The position numbers and the translations under genes were made by a program. The notes under the pieces were generated by a model. The model made no database searches. It was not told the origin of the DNA and saw nothing but the letters and a program-made list of their open reading frames with translations. A stretch of 37,498 nt of DNA from Acidobacteriota bacterium (GTDB taxonomy: Bacteria; Acidobacteriota; Terriglobia; Acidiferrales; UBA7541): assembly GCA_003166795.1 (NCBI GenBank), contig PMUS01000012.1:3509-41006 (forward strand), read 5' to 3'. Numbering within the stretch: the stretch's first letter is position 1; the number at the start of each line of letters is the position of its first letter. Positions 15,532 through 22,491 of the stretch are shown here, piece after piece.

Positions 15532-16787
15532 AAGCGCTCCTCGATGAATCGCCCCACGCGCTCGACCATTTTAGCGGCATTCCAGTTTCGAGGATCGACC
15601 ATGTCCGCGAAAACTGGAAGCACGGGAATGCCCGCGCGCTCAAGCGCGCGTTCAATGAAGCGGTTTCCGGTGGCGGAAGGTCTGGTGCCGAGCGGCGTGA
15701 GCACCAGCGCGCCGTCAATACGATGCCGTTTCGCCTGATCCACGATCCACTCATTCGCCCACGGCGGCATATGAAGTTGTTCGTTCATGCTGACCGTCCG
15801 GCTTGCCAGCGCCTCCAGCGGATCCTCGAGCCCGTAGCGAATATAACCGTCGGGGCCGAACGCCAGGTACATGGACCACACGAATACGGCGCCGTGCTTT
15901 TGTTCAAACGCTGTGTAGAAATCGGTGTCGTGCCACAGCCCCGCGCCGACCCACATGAGGCGCCGCCGTTCCCCCGGATACGCGGCGATGCCTGCGTCCA
16001 CGCGCGCCTTCACTTCATCTCGAAAATTCTTCGCGTGTTGAATCGCCCATTCGCTGCCGCGGAGCCATTGCGCCGCCATCACGTTGGTGATCTGCTCGTT
16101 CATGCGCACGGGAGTTTTCGGCGCATTGCAGATCAACTCGCGGACTTCCTCGAAATACTCCTCCTGCCGGTTCACGCCTTCCATCAGCGTGCGCAAGGCC
16201 GCTCGGTCGAAAGCGCGGCCTGTGATGCGTTCGAGCGTGCGGATCAGAACGCGAAACTGTGCGACGGTTAGATCGAGCCGGTGCTGCTCGAATAATTCGC
16301 GCCAGCGATGGCGGCTGAGTTCCCACCAGCGCGGCGGCAGCTCGGTGGCGCCGGGATTATCCAGCGCGAAGAACTCGGTTCCGAGCGCCTCCGACCAGAT
16401 AGAGAAGACTCGCTGGATGCAATCGCAAGTGAGCCGCGCGGCGATCATTGCGGGTTTGGGCAGGCCGCCCCAGGGAGCTTCTCCGGGATCGTCCGCTAAG
16501 GTGCAGGCCATCGACAGGCTGCAATACCGGCAAAGTCCGTCGTGGAATCCCATCGCGTTCATCGCATCGAGATATTTTGGCGCAAGGCGCTTCGCGGAGA
16601 TCACGGCGGACCACCATTGATTGCTCACCGCCGGCAATCCCATCACTTGGAAAATCTCGAATGGCATGTCCGCCTGGAGAATCGCGTAGGGCCGATGGCT
16701 CTCGAAAACGTCGCGGCGCAACTGCGCGAACCACTCCTTTTGATACGCGCCCGCCGCCACTGTGGACTGCAATTGTTTTTCGGACAT
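15528..16787 (-). CDS. 2-hydroxyacyl-CoA dehydratase-like subunit (HgdB/FldC type), ligand-poor
   Basis: A 419-residue protein of the 2-hydroxyglutaryl-CoA dehydratase D-component family (also benzoyl-CoA reductase BcrB/C). Family features are the Cys-rich LCRYCSLSMAC segment (Cys86, 89, 95), the TCDCIQRVFSIW segment (Cys121, 123) and the ALDNPG strand. Canonical subunits bind one [4Fe-4S] cluster through three cysteines; at the third position, where a CRP-like motif is expected in the C-terminal domain, this protein has GTRPSATG, so the ligand appears to be Thr. TAGGAA precedes ATG 16787. It starts six bases after its partner gene and overlaps the transporter gene. Function is inferred as a dehydratase or reductase subunit; activity without a full ligand set is uncertain. 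Confidence 0.8.
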   Translation of the reverse strand: MSEKQLQSTVAAGAYQKEWFAQLRRDVFESHRPYAILQADMPFEIFQVMGLPAVSNQWWSAVISAKRLAPKYLDAMNAMGFHDGLCRYCSLSMACTLADDPGEAPWGGLPKPAMIAARLTCDCIQRVFSIWSEALGTEFFALDNPGATELPPRWWELSRHRWRELFEQHRLDLTVAQFRVLIRTLERITGRAFDRAALRTLMEGVNRQEEYFEEVRELICNAPKTPVRMNEQITNVMAAQWLRGSEWAIQHAKNFRDEVKARVDAGIAAYPGERRRLMWVGAGLWHDTDFYTAFEQKHGAVFVWSMYLAFGPDGYIRYGLEDPLEALASRTVSMNEQLHMPPWANEWIVDQAKRHRIDGALVLTPLGTRPSATGNRFIERALERAGIPVLPVFADMVDPRNWNAAKMVERVGRFIEERL

Positions 16788-16793
16788 CGATTC

Positions 16794-17936
16794 CTAACGC
16801 TTCCGCGCGATTTCTTTCACAAATCGCTCGATGCTCTCGTGCGATTCCGCGCTTAGCTTTTCGGCGCCTGAATCTTCGCGCACGATGAGGCTGGGAATGC
16901 CGAGCTTCTCGAGAAATCGTTTTTGCCTCGGATAGTCCCAACCCAGCACGTAATCTTCCGGCGGCAGGTAGAACACAACGCCATCCACGCCTTTACGCAC
17001 GTGAGATTCAAACCATCGGTCCGCGGCATCGGGCGGAAACACGCGTGGACTCGGCGCGTCCAGATAATAGTGATCGAAAATAGCCTTCACAGCGTCGCCG
17101 TTCGCACTGATATCCACGCCGACACTTCTGGTTCCCCACCAATCGTCTTCCGCGACCACAATCGCACCATGCGATTCGAGCGTGGCGTGCAGCCGGACGT
17201 GATCGAGTGGCGCGCCCTTTACGATCAACCGCGCGCCGGGCAGAGGCCCCCCTCGTTCGAAATTGTCGGCAGCTTCCGAGGCGAGTTTCGCGTATTCCGC
17301 GCGAGCCATGAGCCAATACGCGCCAATCAGCGGAAGCGCTTCCGTCCCGCTCAGTCGCGGAACGCCTTCCCGGAGCCGCAGCACCCGGCGAACTGCCGCG
17401 CGAGCCGCGTTGGATTCAACGACTGCCTCGGCAATGTCTCGCGCCGCAATCGGGCGCCCGGCGATTTCTTCCAGTTGCCGCTTCAATTCCTCAGTCCGCG
17501 AAATTCCATAGGCATGCGTTTCCGCCGACTGCGAATGCAGCAGGCCGTAGAGATAAACCGGCGGCATTCCGTCGCGCGAGCCTTCGCGCGCTACCTCGCG
17601 CAGGTAGAGGAAAAGTTTGTATTCCTGCTCGGACGTGCGCGAAAGGACGATGGCGCGAAGGAAGTCCAACTCTCCGCCGACGGCGCTCTCGAAGATCTGG
17701 CGGATTCGCGCCTGAAAGACGTTCTTCTCCATGAATTCGTCGGCTGCCGGAGTGGCGCACTGGGCGGGACGCAGCATCACCGGAAAAAATCCTGCCGCGC
17801 GTATCAATTCCGATGGAACGGTGTTGGACGTGAGTCCTACAACCGGGACGCCGGCGCGATGTGCTTCCATCGCCTGCGCCATCGGATTTTCATAATGCCA
17901 TGCCAGTTGACTGGCCGCGCTATTCGACTCGGGCAT
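16794..17936 (-). CDS. 2-hydroxyacyl-CoA dehydratase-like subunit, only one cysteine
   Basis: A 380-residue partner of the next gene product, in the same family. The N-terminal VPSELIRAAGFFPVML block and the C-terminal GVDGVVFYLPP and LGIPSLIVREDSG blocks are typical of these subunits. The whole protein has a single cysteine, Cys60. At the second ligand position, where a TCD-type motif is usual, it has RTSEQEYKL; at the third it has PPEDYVLGWD. It is therefore unlikely to hold a standard three-cysteine [4Fe-4S] cluster. It begins ten bases after the CoA-transferase gene. Either the pair works with one altered cluster, or it is a structural or repurposed subunit. Confidence 0.78.
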   Translation of the reverse strand: MPESNSAASQLAWHYENPMAQAMEAHRAGVPVVGLTSNTVPSELIRAAGFFPVMLRPAQCATPAADEFMEKNVFQARIRQIFESAVGGELDFLRAIVLSRTSEQEYKLFLYLREVAREGSRDGMPPVYLYGLLHSQSAETHAYGISRTEELKRQLEEIAGRPIAARDIAEAVVESNAARAAVRRVLRLREGVPRLSGTEALPLIGAYWLMARAEYAKLASEAADNFERGGPLPGARLIVKGAPLDHVRLHATLESHGAIVVAEDDWWGTRSVGVDISANGDAVKAIFDHYYLDAPSPRVFPPDAADRWFESHVRKGVDGVVFYLPPEDYVLGWDYPRQKRFLEKLGIPSLIVREDSGAEKLSAESHESIERFVKEIARKR

Positions 17937-17946
17937 CGTGAACGGT

Positions 17947-19206
17947 TCAGATCACTTTTCGCGCGCGCAAGGCCTCGATTTTTTCGCGTGAATATCCCAG
18001 CACTTGGCCGTAAATATCTTCGTTGTGCTCGCCCATCTCAGGCGCCGGCCGGTCGAATTCTGCACTCGCGCCGGAAAAGCGAATCGGCATTCCCATTCCG
18101 TACACGTCTCCCACATCCCCATATTTTGGGTGCACCAACGGCACAGTCTCCCGCCTGGCCACGACCTGTGGGTCGCGCATGGCGGCGTCCGGGTGCCGCA
18201 CCTCGGCCGACGGCACGCCGGCCGAGTCCAGCTTTGCGATTGCCTCCGCCGTGGTCATGGAGCGCGTGAATCCCTGCACCAACTCATCGAGTTCGTCGGA
18301 GTGTTTCACGCGACCGTCGCGCGTCGCATATCGCGCATCGTCTGCCAATTCCTGCCGCCCCATCGCCGCGTACAGCGAACGCGCGAACGCATCGGTGGGC
18401 GCGCAAAGCGCGATGAATCCGTCTCGCGTGGGATACACGCCAAACGGCGCCAGCCGCGGAACGGTTTGCCCCGTGCGCAGAGGCACGCCGCAGCGTTCCA
18501 GAATGTCGTACGATTCGCACGCCACCATCGTGGTCATCGCGCCCAGCATGGAAATATCGACGTGCTGCCCCACGCCCGTGCGGCGCGTCTGGTGCAGCGC
18601 TGCCAGCACTCCGATCACTCCGAAGAGCGGCGCGGAGAGATCGGCGAACGGCACTCCGACGCGCACCGGCGGATCGTCGGGGCTTCCCGACGCAAACATC
18701 ACGCCGCTCAACGCCTGAATAATCGCGTCCATCGCTTTGCCCGATCCCGGATCGCCCGCGCTGCCGAAACCGGTGATCGAGCAATAAATGATCCGCGGAT
18801 TGATCTCCCGCCCGTAGGAGTAGCCCACTCCCAATCGCTCAAGGACTCCGCGGCTGAAATTCTCGACCACTACATCCGCGTTTTTCAGCAAATCCGCGAA
18901 AACTTCGCGTGCTTCGGGAGATTTCAGGTTCAGCGTAATGGCCAGTTTGTTTCGCAGCCGGTTGAGCGCCGAAATCGAAATGTCATCTTCATGCTCGCGG
19001 GTCAGTGTCGCGCCGTTCCTGCCAAGGTAGGGAGCGTTGTTCCGGCACGTGTCACCCGCAGCGGGGTTTTCGATCTTGATTACGCGCGCTCCGAGTCCGC
19101 CCAGCAAGAGCGTCGCAAATGGCCCGGCCAGTGCGACCGTCATGTCCAGCACCGTGATGCCTTCGAGCGGACGCGGGAAACTATCCGGTTTCTGAGGCTT
19201 GTCCAT
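17947..19206 (-). CDS. Type III (CaiB/BaiF family) CoA-transferase
   Basis: About 419 residues. These enzymes move CoA between carboxylic acids through an enzyme-bound aspartyl anhydride. The N-terminal PLEGITVLDMTVALAGPFAT and LGARVIKIENPAAGD blocks are classic, and the catalytic Asp is in GKAMDAIIQALSG (residue 160 from this start). The C-terminal half has the expected HPKYGDVG and PEMGEHNEDIYG blocks. ATG 19206 and GTG 19218 are both possible; GTG has no ribosome-binding site. It is the first gene of an operon with two dehydratase-like subunits and an MFS carrier, an order like FldA-FldB-FldC of phenyllactate dehydration. No activator ATPase (HgdC/FldI type) lies in the window. Confidence 0.88.
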   Translation of the reverse strand: MDKPQKPDSFPRPLEGITVLDMTVALAGPFATLLLGGLGARVIKIENPAAGDTCRNNAPYLGRNGATLTREHEDDISISALNRLRNKLAITLNLKSPEAREVFADLLKNADVVVENFSRGVLERLGVGYSYGREINPRIIYCSITGFGSAGDPGSGKAMDAIIQALSGVMFASGSPDDPPVRVGVPFADLSAPLFGVIGVLAALHQTRRTGVGQHVDISMLGAMTTMVACESYDILERCGVPLRTGQTVPRLAPFGVYPTRDGFIALCAPTDAFARSLYAAMGRQELADDARYATRDGRVKHSDELDELVQGFTRSMTTAEAIAKLDSAGVPSAEVRHPDAAMRDPQVVARRETVPLVHPKYGDVGDVYGMGMPIRFSGASAEFDRPAPEMGEHNEDIYGQVLGYSREKIEALRARKVI

Positions 19207-19242
19207 GGCTTCCGTCACCCAAACGGTTCGTTTGTCCGGGCG

Positions 19243-19251
19243 AATGTAGCA
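19243..19251 (-). promoter_or_regulatory. Possible extended -10 for the CoA-transferase operon
   Basis: On the minus strand these bases read TGCTACATT, an extended -10 (TGnTAnnnT). It would place a start of transcription around 19236, about 30 bases before the chosen start codon. A TTGACG lies further upstream but too far for normal spacing. Confidence 0.35.
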
Positions 19252-19390
19252 CAGGCACTCTTGCTGCTGCTCTCGCCGTCAATCTTCGCGCCGGGCTTGG
19301 CGCGCCAGACTCGTCGCCCGAGTACTATACGTGCCAGTGCTACTGTTCCGGCACAGTCCTCGGACCGCTCTGGCCCGATTCGCGCTTCAA

Positions 19391-19418
19391 TTTGGCGCAT
19401 AACTTGCCGCGTTATACT
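19391..19418 (+). promoter_or_regulatory. Possible promoter of the GTPase module
   Basis: TTTGGC at 19391-19396 and TATACT at 19413-19418 are 16 bases apart, as in a sigma-70 promoter. The same stretch, TGGCGCATAACTTGCC (19393-19408), has GG and GC with the ten-base spacing of a sigma-54 -24/-12 element, with a mismatch at the A of the -24 box. Either would serve the coiled-coil gene; I cannot choose between them. No sigma-54 activator gene is nearby, which favours the sigma-70 reading. Confidence 0.35.
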
Positions 19419-19563
19419 GGCACGGGCGCGGTTTGCCGATCCGGGGATTCAGCAATTGCCCCGCATCCGAAAACTATAGTATCGTTCGCCGATGGCACGG
19501 CCAGCGCGGCGCAGAAGTGCGGTCTCCAAGCTGGGTAAAACTCGTAAGAAGAGAGGCAGGAAA

Positions 19564-20130
19564 ATGGCGTCCCCGGCAAAATCCCATTCGAACAATAATC
19601 CGGAAGTCGAGGCTCACGAAGGAGCCAATGTAGACAAGATACGCGACATCCTGTTCGGCTCGCAGATGCGCGATTACGATAAGCGCTTCGGGAGGCTGGA
19701 AGACCGCCTGATCAAGGATGCCGAGTCCCTCCGGGAAGAAATGAAGAAGCGGTTTGAGACGCTCGAGGCATTCGTGCAGAAAGAGCTTGAGTCGCTGGGC
19801 CTGCGCCTGAAGACCGAGAAGTCCGAGCGTGCCGAATCCGTCAAGGAACTGGGCGTGCAGTTGCGCGATTCTTCGAAGGCGTTCGATAAGCGCCTGGGAA
19901 GCCTGGACGATCAACTAAGCGGAGACACCGCGGAGCTGCGCGCGCGAATTCTGGAGCAATCGAAGGCGCTGACTTCCGAGATTGCCGAGAAATCTCGCGA
20001 GGTCAAGCGATTGCTCGACACAGAGGTCGAGACGTTGCGCACGGATAAGGCCGATCGCGAAGGCCTCGGCGACCTTTTTACCGAATTTGGCTTGCGCTTG
20101 AAGAACGAGTTTAATCTTCCCGAGAAATAG
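19564..20130 (+). CDS. Coiled-coil protein, first gene of the GTPase module
   Basis: About 188 residues, almost entirely charged helix, with repeated heptad-like blocks (RFGRLEDRLIKDAESLREEM, KAFDKRLGSLDDQL and others). There is no signal peptide or membrane helix. Near the N-terminus is VDKIRDILFGSQMRDYDKR, which resembles the N-terminal ELRTLLFSEEQHEIVALRE of the next gene product. ATG 19564 has GAGAGG at 19551-19556 with good spacing; a longer start at 19492 would add 24 very basic residues and is possible. I do not recognise a named family. It is the first of five tightly packed genes with a small GTPase, so it is likely a scaffold or regulator in that module. Confidence 0.72.
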   Translation: MASPAKSHSNNNPEVEAHEGANVDKIRDILFGSQMRDYDKRFGRLEDRLIKDAESLREEMKKRFETLEAFVQKELESLGLRLKTEKSERAESVKELGVQLRDSSKAFDKRLGSLDDQLSGDTAELRARILEQSKALTSEIAEKSREVKRLLDTEVETLRTDKADREGLGDLFTEFGLRLKNEFNLPEK

Positions 20131-20204
20131 GCCGCCGCGCTCGCCCGCACGATCCCCCGGGGCCGAGTCGCGCGACGAGTTCGCGGGATGCTGTACCCCT
20201 TCAC

Positions 20205-21980
20205 ATGAGCGATAAGCCCGCAAACGACGTTGGTGGACCCTCCGCCGGAGGCTCCTCCCACGAGGACGAAAAGGCCCTCCAGGAACTCCGCACGCTTTTG
20301 TTCAGCGAAGAGCAGCACGAGATCGTAGCTCTTCGCGAACGCATCGAAAGTCCCGAACAGCGGGCTCGCGACGTCAGCGCCGTTGTCGCGGAAGCGATTC
20401 AAATGCGTCGAGCCCGGGGCGGCGATCACGAACTCAGCGCGGCTCTGACCCCGACCGTGGAAGAGGCCGTGCGCGAATCCGTCCGCAAGGATTCGCACGT
20501 CCTGGTCGAGGCGCTCTTTCCTGTGATGGGTCCGGCGATTCGCCGGTCTGTAGCCGAAGTTTTCCGCTCCACGGTGGAATCGTTCAACCAGGTGCTGGAG
20601 AGCACGTTCTCGATTCGAGGTCTGCAATGGCGGTTCGAGGCCATTCGCATCGGACGGCCTTACGCGGAAGTAGCACTGCTTCGCAGCCTGGTGTATCGCG
20701 TCGAGCAGGTCTTCCTGATCCACCTGAAAACCAGCCTTGTCCTGCAGCACGTCGTGGATCCCGCCGTGGTCACGCAGGATGCGGACATGGTTTCGAGCAT
20801 GCTTTCGGCGATTCGAGATTTCGTGCGGGATTCCTTTAGCACGCAGCAGGGTGATTCCCTGGACAGTTTGCAGATGGGCCAGCTCCAGGTGTGGATCGAG
20901 CAGGGACCGCAGGCGATCATTGCCGCCGTAATTCGCGGGCAGGCTCCTCAGGAGCTGCGGCTTTCGCTCAAGGAAAAATTGGAGGAGGCTCATCGCCGCT
21001 TTTCGCGCGAGCTGGAAGAGTTTGACGGCAATCCCGCGCCGTTCGAAGCTTTCCGTCCCGAGCTTGCGGCGTGCTTGACGGCATCGTATCGGCGCGACAA
21101 GCCGGCGAAATCCCGGCCTTACCTGGCTGTCTGTGCGATTGTTTTCGCTGTGCTGCTCGCTGGCTGGTACGGATACACGGCGATTCAGAATCATAAATGG
21201 GCGCTTTTCGTCGAGAACTTGAGGCAGCAGCCGGGAATTGTGGTCACGTCATTTCAAAGGGCGCGTGGCCGCTATCGAATCCAGGGTCTGCGCGATCCGC
21301 TGGCGGTGGATCCTGAGGCGCTCCTTGACCAACGGAAGCTCAACCCCCGCCTGGCTGAGTTCCACTGGAGCGCCTTCTACGCACTCGATGACTCGCTCGT
21401 CCTGCAACGCGCGATCGCTTTGCTGCAGCCGCCCGCCGGCGTTACGCTATCCGTACAAAACGGCGTTCTTCACGCCGCTGGAGATTCTTCGTCCGAGTGG
21501 AAAAAAAGCATGCGGGAGCGCGCCCACTTCATCGCCGGAATCACCGCCGTGGACGACAAGGATCTGAATGACGAGAACAGCCCCAGGCGATTGAAAGCCG
21601 CGGTGGAGTCCGAAATCATTCTGTTTGAGCTGGGGCAGGCGGAAATCAATCCGCGACAGCAGCCAAATCTCGCCGCGGTGGCGCAAACGATTCAGAAACT
21701 GCTGCAGATCGCTCCGTCGGCGGTCGGAAATGCGATTGTTGAACTGGTTGGCCATGCGGACAGCTCCGGTCCGGAAGCTACCAATGTGCTGCTTAGCCAG
21801 GAGCGGGCCAACAACGCAGTGCGCGAGCTGGTGCGATTGGGGATTCCCGAAGCGTCCCTCCGCGCGACTGGCATCGGCTTGTCTTCTCCTCTGCGGCCGG
21901 AGACGGATGAGCAGAATCGCCAGTACAATCGCAGCGTCACATTTCGAGTCGTTGGTCCGGAAACCCCGCAGAACCGGTGA
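20205..21980 (+). CDS. Membrane-anchored OmpA-like protein of the GTPase module
   Basis: A 591-residue protein with a long N-terminal part of about 300 residues, likely cytoplasmic, one membrane helix at about 306-326 (LAVCAIVFAVLLAGWYGY), and a C-terminal periplasmic part. The latter includes a BON-like stretch (GVTLSVQNGVLHAAGDSSSEW) and an OmpA peptidoglycan-binding domain (about 470-585; VELVGHADSSG, SQERANNAV, GIGLSSPLRP, NRSVTF). There is no beta-barrel and no signal peptide. The N-terminus shares an LF-containing motif with the coiled-coil protein upstream. It ends 13 bases before the GTPase gene. The layout would let it tie a cytoplasmic GTPase complex to the cell wall, as in MotB-type proteins; this role is inferred. 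Confidence 0.82.
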   Translation: MSDKPANDVGGPSAGGSSHEDEKALQELRTLLFSEEQHEIVALRERIESPEQRARDVSAVVAEAIQMRRARGGDHELSAALTPTVEEAVRESVRKDSHVLVEALFPVMGPAIRRSVAEVFRSTVESFNQVLESTFSIRGLQWRFEAIRIGRPYAEVALLRSLVYRVEQVFLIHLKTSLVLQHVVDPAVVTQDADMVSSMLSAIRDFVRDSFSTQQGDSLDSLQMGQLQVWIEQGPQAIIAAVIRGQAPQELRLSLKEKLEEAHRRFSRELEEFDGNPAPFEAFRPELAACLTASYRRDKPAKSRPYLAVCAIVFAVLLAGWYGYTAIQNHKWALFVENLRQQPGIVVTSFQRARGRYRIQGLRDPLAVDPEALLDQRKLNPRLAEFHWSAFYALDDSLVLQRAIALLQPPAGVTLSVQNGVLHAAGDSSSEWKKSMRERAHFIAGITAVDDKDLNDENSPRRLKAAVESEIILFELGQAEINPRQQPNLAAVAQTIQKLLQIAPSAVGNAIVELVGHADSSGPEATNVLLSQERANNAVRELVRLGIPEASLRATGIGLSSPLRPETDEQNRQYNRSVTFRVVGPETPQNR

Positions 21981-21993
21981 GGATTGTCCTCAG

Positions 21994-22491
21994 ATGCTGC
22001 ACAAGAAAATCTGCATGCTCGGGTCCTTCTCCGTGGGTAAGACCAGCCTGATTCTCCGCTTCGTCCAAAGTATTTTCTCGGATCGCTATCTCACCACTGT
22101 GGGCGTAAAAATCGACAAGAAAGTGATTTCCGTGGATGGCCAGGATGTGACGCTCATGCTCTGGGATCTTTACGGCGAGGACGAGTACCAGAAGATTCGC
22201 ATGTCCTATTTGCGCGGCGCGTCGGGATACCTTCTCGTCGCCGACGGCACGCGCATCGCGACTTTGGAGAAAACGCTGGCGATCAAGGAGGAAGCGGAAA
22301 AGAACTTCGGCCCGACGCCCTTCGTCGTCGCCCTGAACAAATGCGATCTGGCCGAAGACTGGGAAATTACTCCCGAAAGGGAAGCGGAACTCGCCGGCCG
22401 CGCGTGGAAAGTCGTTCGCACGAGCGCCAAGACCGGAGAAGGCGTCGAATTCGCATTCCGGTCGTTGATCAAAGCAATGCTCCCAACGTGA
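21994..22491 (+). CDS. Ras/Rab-like small GTPase
   Basis: A 165-residue single-domain GTPase. G1 is GSFSVGKTS (Lys16, Thr17), the switch I threonine is in YLTTVGVKI, G3 is WDLYGEDE (Asp58, Gly61), G4 is NKCD (115-118) and G5 is TSAKTG. The residue after Gly61, equivalent to Ras Gln61, is Glu62, so intrinsic hydrolysis may be slow or need a partner that supplies the catalytic group. No lipid anchor motif is seen at the C-terminus. GGTGAGGA lies ten bases before ATG 21994. Its stop overlaps the kinase start (GTGA), so the two are probably coupled. The neighbouring OmpA-like and coiled-coil proteins are the likeliest partners. Confidence 0.9.
   Translation: MLHKKICMLGSFSVGKTSLILRFVQSIFSDRYLTTVGVKIDKKVISVDGQDVTLMLWDLYGEDEYQKIRMSYLRGASGYLLVADGTRIATLEKTLAIKEEAEKNFGPTPFVVALNKCDLAEDWEITPEREAELAGRAWKVVRTSAKTGEGVEFAFRSLIKAMLPT

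Noticed and set aside
19418-19437. Second sigma-54-like element, TGGCACG followed by TTTGCC
   Set aside because: The -24 and -12 parts are four bases too far apart.
16923-19479. Two long plus-strand open frames
   Set aside because: Antisense to the CoA-transferase and dehydratase-like genes and composed of Arg/His-rich low-complexity residues.
19911-21194. Minus-strand open frame of over 400 codons
   Set aside because: Antisense to the OmpA-like gene, which has clear domains and operon spacing; the frame has no recognisable motif.
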